A DNA stretch of 36,296 nucleotides from an uncultured Mucispirillum sp. (lineage in GTDB: Bacteria; Chrysiogenota; Deferribacteres; Deferribacterales; Mucispirillaceae): the NCBI GenBank assembly GCA_944324495.1, contig CALUWN010000018.1, positions 1-36,296 on the forward strand, written 5' to 3'. The position numbers and the translations under genes were made by a program. The notes beneath the pieces were generated by a model. The model searched no databases, was not told where the DNA came from, and saw nothing but the letters and a program-made list of their open reading frames with translations. This document shows, one piece after another, positions 30,281-36,296 of this stretch (positions within the stretch are counted from its first letter, which is position 1; each line of letters begins with the position of its first letter).

Positions 30281-30969
30281 GTGATTTTATAAAATTAAGA
30301 AACATAGTAAAAGTGTATGGCAGTGGGCAGAACTCTTTTTTAGCATTAAAGGGTATAGATTTAGATATTAATGCTGGAGAGTTTGTGGCATTAATGGGGC
30401 CTTCAGGTAGTGGCAAATCTACCATGGCAAATATATTAGGCTGCCTTGATAAAGCCACAAAAGGTTCATACCTATTTAACGGTGTTGATGTATTTGCACT
30501 AAATAGAAATGAAACGGCACTTTTACGCAGAAACTACATTGGTTTTATATTTCAAGGCTTTAACCTGCTTGCAAGAACTACAGCTTTAGAAAATGTGGAA
30601 CTGCCGCTTTTATATAGGGGTATGCCAAAAAAAGAAAGGCGTAAAAAAGCAAGGGAAGCTTTAGATATGGTAGGGCTTTTAGAGTGGGAAAAGCATACAA
30701 GTGCCCAGCTTTCAGGTGGTCAGCAGCAGCGTGTGGCAATTGCAAGAGCTATTGCTTCAAACCCACTTTTTTTACTGGCAGATGAGCCAACTGGTAACTT
30801 AGATACTAAAAGAAGTATAGAGATTATGGAAATATTATCAAACCTAAATAAAGATTTAGGAATAACCATATTAATGGTAACACATGAGCCAGATATGGCA
30901 AAATATGCCACAAGAGAAGTTCATTTTAGAGACGGTGAAGTTAATAAGGTGGAGGCTGTTATCAAATGA
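30277..30969 (+). CDS. MacB/LolD-type ABC transporter ATP-binding protein
   Basis: A 230-residue ATPase of the LolD/MacB/FtsE group. Walker A is GPSGSGKST (about 41-49). The signature LSGGQQQR is at 145-152 and Walker B is FLLADEPTGN (about 164-173), with the H-loop His in VTHEPDM. The family's usual EFVALMGPSGSGKSTMANIL block is intact. In E. coli MacB this domain is fused to its permease; here it is a separate gene overlapping the permease by four bases, as in YknYZ-type systems. It powers the pump formed with the neighbouring genes. Confidence 0.93.
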   Translation: MSDFIKLRNIVKVYGSGQNSFLALKGIDLDINAGEFVALMGPSGSGKSTMANILGCLDKATKGSYLFNGVDVFALNRNETALLRRNYIGFIFQGFNLLARTTALENVELPLLYRGMPKKERRKKAREALDMVGLLEWEKHTSAQLSGGQQQRVAIARAIASNPLFLLADEPTGNLDTKRSIEIMEILSNLNKDLGITILMVTHEPDMAKYATREVHFRDGEVNKVEAVIK

Positions 30970-32180
30970 TTTTTAATGCAATTTTCCTTGCCCTAAGGCA
31001 GATAAGCAGAAATTATTTGAGAGCATTTTTAACTATGCTTGGCGTTATTATAGGCGTTGGTGCAGTTATTATTATGATAAATCTTGGTAATGGCACTCAA
31101 GCTATGATTAAAGAAGCCATAGAAAGTTTAGGCAGCAACCTTTTAATGATACACGCTCCACCACACCTAAACCCAAGCGGCACAAGTAAAAGCCGTAATT
31201 TTACCATGCAGGAAGTAGAAAATATTGCAGAAAGAACAGCAGGTGTTAAGGCTGTTGCTCCAGTATCCATGAGTACTGCTGTTGCAAAATATACAAATAA
31301 AAACGTGCAGACATCCATAACAGGTGTAACAGACGGTTATTTTACAGCAGTGGACTGGGATGTATCAATGGGAAGAAAGTTTGAAAACAGGGAATATGTA
31401 GCTGGTGTAAATTCTTGTGTTATTGGTGAAAGTGTTAAAAAAAATCTGCTTGGTGAAGCTGAGCCATTAGGGGCAAGATTAAAAGTTGGCTCAATAGTAT
31501 GCGATGTTGTGGGTGTGCTTGTAAGTAAAGGCCAAGGCGGCAGAGGTAACGACCAAGACGATGTTATTTTAATGCCATTAAAAGCATTTCAAAGAAGTAT
31601 AAAGCCAAGTGATTCTATTTATAATATTCAAATGATTATGATATCGCTGGAAGAAGAAACTGATTATAAAATAGCTTCAGAGCAAATATCTACAATTTTA
31701 AGGCATTTACGAAATATACCAGAAAAAGCACCTAATACTTTTGAAATACAAAGTACAAAAGAAATACAGCAGACTGTAGAAAAATCTATTGGCAGTATGA
31801 CTATTTTTATAGGGGCTGTGGCAGGGGTGAGCCTGCTTGTTGGTGGTATTGGTATTATGAATATTATGCTTGTATCAGTTACAGAAAGAACAAGGGAAAT
31901 AGGTACACGCCTTGCAATCGGAGCATTAGAAAAAGAAGTGCTGTTACAGTTTTTAGTAGAAAGTGCCACAATTAGTGCAGTTGGTGGCTTTATTGGTATA
32001 ATATTTGGGTTTTTAATGACTTTATTATTATCATCAAAACTAAATATTCCTTTTACTTTTGATATGCAGATAGCTGTTACTTCATTTTTGTTTTCTGGTT
32101 TTATAGGCATTATATTTGGTTATCTGCCAGCAAGGAAAGCTTCCAGATTAAACCCAATAGATGCACTGCATCATGAATAA
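30966..32180 (+). CDS. macB: MacB-like ABC transporter permease (FtsX domain)
   Basis: A 404-residue permease with the MacB topology: one N-terminal membrane helix (about 18-40, FLTMLGVIIGVGAVIIMINL), a large periplasmic domain (about 45-270), then three helices at about 278-300, 325-350 and 360-388. MacB_PCD and FtsX signatures are visible: GVKAVAPVSMSTAVAKYTNK, the VGGIGIMNIMLVSVTERTRE block and IGTRLAIGALEKEVLLQFLV, ending YLPARKASRLNPIDALHHE. It works with the ATPase encoded just upstream. No terminator follows. A separate promoter for the next gene starts nine bases after its stop. Confidence 0.92.
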   Translation: MIFNAIFLALRQISRNYLRAFLTMLGVIIGVGAVIIMINLGNGTQAMIKEAIESLGSNLLMIHAPPHLNPSGTSKSRNFTMQEVENIAERTAGVKAVAPVSMSTAVAKYTNKNVQTSITGVTDGYFTAVDWDVSMGRKFENREYVAGVNSCVIGESVKKNLLGEAEPLGARLKVGSIVCDVVGVLVSKGQGGRGNDQDDVILMPLKAFQRSIKPSDSIYNIQMIMISLEEETDYKIASEQISTILRHLRNIPEKAPNTFEIQSTKEIQQTVEKSIGSMTIFIGAVAGVSLLVGGIGIMNIMLVSVTERTREIGTRLAIGALEKEVLLQFLVESATISAVGGFIGIIFGFLMTLLLSSKLNIPFTFDMQIAVTSFLFSGFIGIIFGYLPARKASRLNPIDALHHE

Positions 32181-32188
32181 ATAATTTA

Positions 32189-32217
32189 TTGCAAAGTTAG
32201 ATTAAATAGTATAGAAT
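32189..32217 (+). promoter_or_regulatory. Candidate promoter of the ATPase/nuclease pair
   Basis: TTGCAA (32189-32194), 17 bases, TAGAAT (32212-32217). A start near 32224 gives a leader of about 8 bases to the first ATG (32232) or 20 to the second (32244). Confidence 0.45.
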
Positions 32218-32231
32218 GCAAAATATTATTC

Positions 32232-33521
32232 ATGGGTAAAAATATGCAAATTAAATTGAAAAATATTGGTAAATTAAAAGAAGCAGATATTAAGATTGAT
32301 GGGATAACGGTTATTGCTGGAAAAAACAATACGGGAAAAAGTACAGTAGGTAAGTCTTTGTATTGTTTATTTAGCAGTTTATATAATATTGAAAAAAAAA
32401 TAGAAGATGATAAATATGCTTATATATATCGTGAAGTAAGAAATTTATTTAGAACTAGAACATTGTCTACCACCAGAAAGATTATCACTAAAAATAGTGA
32501 TATAATAAAAAAAATTGCAGAACAAATTTTATCATTAGATTTAGATAAAGCAAAGAAATTGGTAACTAAAGCGTATAATGAAATAGAACAAAGTGAGCAA
32601 GATTTGCTTTATTTGTCTATTGATGAAATATATAAGGCTTTATTTGATATTCAAGATGTGCTAAATATACCCAATAATGACTTTTATATACATAGATTGG
32701 AAAGCATCTTTGAAGCAGAATTTAAGAATCAAGTTAATTTTATTAATTCTAGACGTAGTAGTTCTATTGAATTAACAATAAAAGAAAAAAAAATTAATAT
32801 CAAAATTTATAATGATAAAATTGTACATAATCAATATATGGAATTAGAAAGTGATATTGTATATATTGATAGTCCTTTTGTTCTTGACTCTATAGAGGAC
32901 AATAATTGCATAGATGAATTGGAGCATAGATGTAATATAATTCAAAAGTTAATTGAGAAAAATGATGATACTAATATGACGGCAAATATACAGTTTCAAG
33001 AAAAACTAAAAAGTGTTATGGATAAACTTGAGGAGATCGGTGTAGGTAAACTAATACAAGATAAATCTTTTTATACAAAAGAATATAAATATCAGACAAC
33101 AAATATTAGGAAACCAATAAAATTAGCAAATGTTTCATCTGGTCTAAAAACTTTTATCATTTTAAAAACACTAATATTAAATGGACATATTAAAGAAAAA
33201 GGTTGTATTATTTTAGATGAACCAGAAATACATCTTCATCCTGAGTGGCAGATTGTATTTGCAGAGTTAATAGTAATTTTACAAAAATCACTTAATTTAC
33301 ATATATTACTAAATACTCATAGTCCTTATTTTTTGAGAGCCATACAAGTGTATTCTAAAAAATATAATATTGATAATAGATGTAGCTATTATTTAGCTGA
33401 AAATATAGAAGATAGCATTTCCCATATATTGGATAAAACAAATAGTACAGAAGATATATACAGGCTATTGTATAAACCATTTCAAATACTGGATGATGAG
33501 ATGTTGATATATAATGATTAG
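32232..33521 (+). CDS. OLD/RecF-type AAA ATPase, candidate defence protein
   Basis: A 429-residue ABC-like ATPase of the RecF/OLD kind. Walker A is GKNNTGKS (30-37). A signature-like VSSGLKT is at 301-307, Walker B is CIILDEPEIHLHPEWQ (325-340) and NTHSPYFLRA (361-370) supplies the His switch. Between 45 and 290 lies a variable helical insert with no zinc hook or SMC hinge. There is no C-terminal Toprim domain, unlike full OLD nucleases. An alternative start at 32244 (MQIKLKNIG) fits related proteins and leaves a longer leader. The next gene overlaps by eight bases and has nuclease-like residues, so the pair may form a two-part system. Confidence 0.82.
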   Translation: MGKNMQIKLKNIGKLKEADIKIDGITVIAGKNNTGKSTVGKSLYCLFSSLYNIEKKIEDDKYAYIYREVRNLFRTRTLSTTRKIITKNSDIIKKIAEQILSLDLDKAKKLVTKAYNEIEQSEQDLLYLSIDEIYKALFDIQDVLNIPNNDFYIHRLESIFEAEFKNQVNFINSRRSSSIELTIKEKKINIKIYNDKIVHNQYMELESDIVYIDSPFVLDSIEDNNCIDELEHRCNIIQKLIEKNDDTNMTANIQFQEKLKSVMDKLEEIGVGKLIQDKSFYTKEYKYQTTNIRKPIKLANVSSGLKTFIILKTLILNGHIKEKGCIILDEPEIHLHPEWQIVFAELIVILQKSLNLHILLNTHSPYFLRAIQVYSKKYNIDNRCSYYLAENIEDSISHILDKTNSTEDIYRLLYKPFQILDDEMLIYND

Positions 33522-34062
33522 TATAAAGGAAAAATATAATAATATTCTTTCAAACCATATTGTTTCATTTAAACAAATATCTTATGACAGTAGTAAGAAT
33601 GAATATTTAGTTAATTCTGAAGTTAATGCAGTAAATTTTGATAATGTAGTTGCGGAATATTCTGAAATTAATATGATTAAAAATAATCGAATGAAGTCCC
33701 TTGATGCACTATTTCAGAATGATGATGAGCTAGTGTTTATAGAATTTAAAAATACTGCTAAAAATGTTAAAGAAGATGTTAAATATAAAATATATGGGTC
33801 TATATATGTATTATTAGATATTTCGGGTTTGACTACAGACTATATTCGTGAGCATGTTAAGTTTATTTTGGTTTATAAACAGAAACCATTGTTAAAAGAA
33901 ATATCTCAACAGAAGATTGAAGATAGTATGTTAAATTATTCAAAAATAGAGCGTAATAATATTATTCGATTTAATATGGGTGAGTATAAAGGTACTTTAT
34001 TTAAAGAAGTATATACTTATACAAGTGATGAGTTCAAAACCCATTTTATTGATAATCTATAA
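33514..34062 (+). CDS. Putative PD-(D/E)XK-type nuclease or partner of the ATPase
   Basis: I do not recognise a named family for this 182-residue protein. The core contains KSLDALFQNDDELVFIEFKN: D64, then E77-x-K79 on a beta strand. This D-x12-ExK spacing is that of PD-(D/E)XK nucleases. Upstream acidic helix residues (E48, E51) and a following Lys-rich segment with KYKIYGSIYVLL fit the fold. It overlaps the ATPase gene by eight bases, which is the strongest functional hint. A nuclease effector controlled by the ATPase would resemble several anti-phage pairs. Alternatively the site could be inactive and the protein only structural. Confidence 0.65.
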   Translation: MISIKEKYNNILSNHIVSFKQISYDSSKNEYLVNSEVNAVNFDNVVAEYSEINMIKNNRMKSLDALFQNDDELVFIEFKNTAKNVKEDVKYKIYGSIYVLLDISGLTTDYIREHVKFILVYKQKPLLKEISQQKIEDSMLNYSKIERNNIIRFNMGEYKGTLFKEVYTYTSDEFKTHFIDNL

Positions 34063-34090
34063 AATAAATATAAATAGGTGGTATAAAAAC

Positions 34091-34567
34091 ATGAAAAAAA
34101 TAATAATATTTATGTTGCTGGCATCTATATTTTCAATTCAAGGCTATACAGAAGAACACAGTGAGCTTTATGATAATTTTCTTCATGACCTTTATGAGCT
34201 TGAAACAGCAGAACAAAGTGCACAGGTAGAGCGTTATAAATATGCAACGGCAGAAGGTGTAATGTTTGAAATGATAAGAGTTCATGATATGGTTGGTTTA
34301 AGGTTAATATCAAAACATTATTTGTGGGATGCAAACAGGACAATTAACTTGGCAGATTTTGCAGTATATTATGGTAATCTTGAAGCATTAAAATTTCTTC
34401 TTAATGATGCTTTTTATATAGAATTTATACAGGAAGAACCAAATAACCTTAAATATGCTTATGAAACTTTAAATGAAAAAATGAAAACCAGTAAAGATAA
34501 AGTATATATAGAAATGAAAAAATTACTTGATGATTTTATGGTGAAATACCCTAAAACAGTATTTTAA
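34091..34567 (+). CDS. Small exported protein, ankyrin-like segment, unknown
   Basis: This 158-residue protein starts with a signal peptide (MKKIIIFMLLASIFSIQGYT). I chose the ATG at 34091, since AGGTGG precedes it and an earlier in-frame ATG at 33980 would place 37 odd residues before a clear signal. The mature part is helical, with RVHDMVGLRLISKHYLWDAN and LADFAVYYGNLEALKFLLND. The second resembles one ankyrin repeat. There is no lipobox. It follows the ATPase/nuclease pair by 28 bases but is unlikely to be part of that system because it is exported. Confidence 0.65.
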   Translation: MKKIIIFMLLASIFSIQGYTEEHSELYDNFLHDLYELETAEQSAQVERYKYATAEGVMFEMIRVHDMVGLRLISKHYLWDANRTINLADFAVYYGNLEALKFLLNDAFYIEFIQEEPNNLKYAYETLNEKMKTSKDKVYIEMKKLLDDFMVKYPKTVF

Positions 34568-34658
34568 TATAAAAAATATAGTAGTATTTTATTTATTCAT
34601 TTACTTATTTTATAAAATAAAGTATTAACTATTCATAATAACTTTTACGAGGGATGAA

Positions 34659-35405
34659 ATGAAAAGATTTCTATTATTACTTGCTATTGCAGCAGTATCA
34701 GTATTTATGGTTGCAGGTTGCAAAAAATCAGCTGAAGAATCTAATAAACTTGTTGTTGGTTTAAATGCTGAATTTCCACCATTTGAATATAAAGAAGCAA
34801 ATGGCAATATTGTTGGCTTTGATGTAGACTTAATGAATGAAATAGGTAAACTTATTAATAAAGAAATAGAATATAAAAACATGGGTTTTGACAGCCTTTT
34901 AATCGCTATCCAGTCTGGTAAAATTGATATTAGTATTTCAGGCATGACAGCAACTGATGAAAGAAGGCAGGTTGTAAATTTTTCTACTCCTTATTTTGTA
35001 TCAAAACAAGCTATCTTAACTCGTAGTGATTCAACTATTACTAATTTTGATGACTTAACAGGTAAAACAATTGGTGTTGTGCTTGGTTATACTGGTGATT
35101 TAGCTGTAACAGAAAAATATAAAGATACTGCAAATATTATTAAATTTGATTCTGGCGACCAGCTTATTTTAGCATTAAACTCTAAAAAAATGGATGTGGC
35201 AGTTATTGATATGGAGCCTGCTAAAAAATATGTTGAGTTTAACCAAGGTCTTAAATTAGTAGAAACTCCACTGGCAGAAGAAGAATATTCTATAGCTATC
35301 CCAAAAGGTAAAGAACAGCTTGTTGAAGATATAAATAAAGCCCTTGAAACATTAAAATCAAACGGCACATACGATAAAATATATTCAAAATATTTTAAAG
35401 ATTAA
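34659..35405 (+). CDS. Amino-acid ABC transporter substrate-binding lipoprotein
   Basis: A 248-residue periplasmic binding protein (SBP family 3). The lipoprotein signal ends at VAGC, Cys 21. The family signature GLNAEFPPFEYKEANGNIVG (about 34-53) and FDVDLMNEIGKLINKEIEYK follow, then GFDSLLIAIQSGKIDISISG and TDERRQVVNFSTPYFVSKQA, all diagnostic. A ligand-contact GMTATDERR is present. Basic or polar amino acids are the usual ligands, but this cannot be read from the sequence. No permease or ATPase gene is adjacent, so the transporter parts lie elsewhere. A bidirectional terminator follows. Confidence 0.92.
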   Translation: MKRFLLLLAIAAVSVFMVAGCKKSAEESNKLVVGLNAEFPPFEYKEANGNIVGFDVDLMNEIGKLINKEIEYKNMGFDSLLIAIQSGKIDISISGMTATDERRQVVNFSTPYFVSKQAILTRSDSTITNFDDLTGKTIGVVLGYTGDLAVTEKYKDTANIIKFDSGDQLILALNSKKMDVAVIDMEPAKKYVEFNQGLKLVETPLAEEEYSIAIPKGKEQLVEDINKALETLKSNGTYDKIYSKYFKD

Positions 35406-35411
35406 TCATAA

Positions 35412-35440
35412 AAGAGCCTGTATATATTATACAGGCTCTT
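35412..35440. terminator. Bidirectional terminator between the binding protein and the toxin-antitoxin pair
   Basis: AAGAGCCTGTATA (35412-35424) and TATACAGGCTCTT (35428-35440) form a perfect 13-pair stem with a TAT loop. On the minus strand TTTTAT follows it; on the plus strand the T-tract is weak. Confidence 0.7.
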
Positions 35441-35444
35441 AAAA

Positions 35445-35726
35445 TTACTTGTTAGGTACTAATTCGACTTTCAACTGCATATTCAAACCTTTTGCAAGCC
35501 TTTGAAGTGTTTTTAAAGATGGATTTGCTCGTCCATTTTCAAGTTTACTTATATCTGCCTGATTTATACCTGTTAATGCTGCAAGCTGTTGTTGGGTATA
35601 ATTATTTTTTTCTCTAGCATCTATTAAAGCATGAACTATTTGATATTCTATTTCACTTTTTTCCCATTCTTCTTTAAACTCTTTGTTTTTAAGTTGTTTT
35701 TTTATATATTTATTTAGGTCGTTCAT
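35445..35726 (-). CDS. HigA-type antitoxin, XRE-family DNA-binding protein
   Basis: A 93-residue antitoxin with an N-terminal helix that binds the toxin and a helix-turn-helix at about 34-85: YTQQQLAALTGINQADISKL, then RANPSLKTLQRLAKGLNM. This is the usual HigA/XRE layout. It follows the toxin gene with a 17-base overlap, the toxin-first order typical of higBA. It would repress its own promoter and block the toxin. TGCTCC upstream (GGAGCA on this strand) marks the ribosome-binding site. Confidence 0.88.
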   Translation of the reverse strand: MNDLNKYIKKQLKNKEFKEEWEKSEIEYQIVHALIDAREKNNYTQQQLAALTGINQADISKLENGRANPSLKTLQRLAKGLNMQLKVELVPNK

Positions 35727-36075
35727 TTTCTATGCTCCTGTAATATTTATTTTTACATTCTTTTGCAATATTAATTTCATTTTTAGGTGTTTTATTTGTT
35801 TTTTTAATGAAACCATTTGTTAAAATAATATTTTTATCTTTATAAAAAAAATATAACACTCTATATATGTTACTTGACTGCTTTATTCGCAGTTCAAAAA
35901 TACCATCATCTATATTTTTTGAATATGGCTCACGCAGTGAATAACCAAAATCTGATAAAAGTTGTATATTTCTTAATGTATGTACTCTTGATTTTGTATC
36001 TAAGCTATCTAAAAACTCTTCAATATAACATCTTTTACTTTCTTTATCTCTGTAGAATTCAATATTGAAATTCAT
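35710..36075 (-). CDS. HigB-type toxin (RelE/ParE superfamily, Gp49-like)
   Basis: I start this protein at 36075 (121 residues, MNFNIEFYRDKESKRCYIEE). AGGT lies 11 bases before this ATG, and a good promoter at 36101-36129 starts transcription only just upstream. The in-frame ATG at 36156 would precede that promoter. The family pattern is seen in REPYSKNIDDGIFELRIKQS, the IYRVLYFFYKDKNIILTNGF block and KKTNKTPKNEINIAKECKNK. HigB-type toxins cut mRNA on the ribosome. The conserved Arg and Lys residues in the central beta strands are present. Confidence 0.85.
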   Translation of the reverse strand: MNFNIEFYRDKESKRCYIEEFLDSLDTKSRVHTLRNIQLLSDFGYSLREPYSKNIDDGIFELRIKQSSNIYRVLYFFYKDKNIILTNGFIKKTNKTPKNEINIAKECKNKYYRSIENERPK

Positions 36076-36100
36076 TAATTTTATAACCTCATTTATATTT

Positions 36101-36129
36101 AATTTATGGGATATATCATATATTGTCAA
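36101..36129 (-). promoter_or_regulatory. Promoter of the toxin-antitoxin operon
   Basis: On the minus strand TTGACA (36129-36124), 17 bases, TAAATT (36106-36101). It matches the sigma-70 consensus well, and a start near 36094 fits the toxin ATG at 36075. Confidence 0.75.
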
Positions 36130-36220
36130 TACCAATTCATACTGCTTCACCCCCATTTTTTATTAAAAAATGCTATAACTACTTGATAATATATGTAAAA
36201 ATAGAAATAATAGTAATAGC

Positions 36221-36259
36221 TGTCATTCAGAGCCTACGATAGTAGGCGAAGCAGTTTCT
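36221..36259. repeat. Dispersed palindromic repeat at the window end
   Basis: TGTCATTCAGAG followed by GCCTAC-GATA-GTAGGC (36232-36247) and GAAGCAGTTTCTTT. This matches the form of the widespread TGTCATTCTGAGC...GAAGAATCTC-type intergenic palindromes. The core hairpin is a perfect six-pair stem with a four-base loop. Confidence 0.6.
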
Positions 36260-36296
36260 TTTAACCTTTTTAATTGTATAGGGTTGTAATATTATT

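Noticed and set aside
34332-34945. Minus-strand frame opposite the binding-protein start
   Set aside because: It overlaps the signal peptide of a well-supported lipoprotein and has no ribosome-binding site.
1-36296. CRISPR arrays and tRNA genes
   Set aside because: No regularly spaced identical repeats and no cloverleaf with a GTTCRANYC arm were found by reading both strands.

Overview
The window is AT-rich (roughly 30% G+C) and bacterial. It carries a 5S rRNA gene, a large flagellar basal-body locus, an argD-argF-argG-glyQ cluster, an outer-membrane efflux system and several accessory modules. A MotE-like gene inside the flagellar operon, sigma-54-type flagellar promoters, an outer-membrane channel, IorA/IorB-like genes and very low GC fit a motile anaerobic or microaerophilic diderm. 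My best guess is a Deferribacteres member such as Mucispirillum. That is an inference from style and gene content, not a proven identity.

Layout. 1-1556: 5S rRNA with its terminator, dispersed AT-rich repeats, a candidate small RNA (about 887-962) behind a sigma-54-like promoter, and a decayed IS30-type transposase start. 1557-2824: a two-gene ThrE-type (YjjP/YjjB) threonine/serine exporter. 2828-11805: the flagellar locus. flgB-flgC, fliE, a 70-residue membrane protein, fliF and fliG run up to a double terminator, followed by fliH-fliI-fliJ, a MotE-like gene and a methyltransferase. Perfect or near-perfect -24/-12 promoters stand before flgB (two in tandem) and fliE. 11808-14656: an acquired array of orphan immunity genes behind the truncated end of an NS_2-type nuclease toxin, ending in decayed pieces. 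14810-17027 (minus strand): three overlapping genes. The first two look like divergent IorA and IorB that have lost the thiamine-diphosphate motif and the GxGGQG motif but keep an Fe-S domain.

17270-21455: argD, argF and argG (ornithine to argininosuccinate) and glyQ without glyS. 21562-23214 (minus): an acyl-CoA synthetase, divergent from tpx (thiol peroxidase, 23445-23948). tpx has a palindrome over its promoter and four hairpins in a row after its stop. 24298-27455: two secreted LprI-domain proteins with two decayed copies between them. 27627-32180: a TolC-type lipoprotein, MacA-like adaptor, MacB-like ATPase and separate permease, all overlapping. 32232-34062: an overlapping OLD/RecF-type ATPase and putative PD-(D/E)XK nuclease, a candidate defence pair. 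34091-35405: a small exported protein and an amino-acid-binding lipoprotein. 35445-36075 (minus): a HigBA-type toxin-antitoxin pair. The window ends in a dispersed hairpin repeat.

The strongest candidates for something undescribed are the catalytically silenced IorAB-like operon, the sigma-54-linked small RNA with a CsrA-type GGA apex, the ATPase/nuclease pair and the orphan immunity array. All calls come from reading the sequence alone. Family names rest on recognised motifs and were not confirmed by database search.
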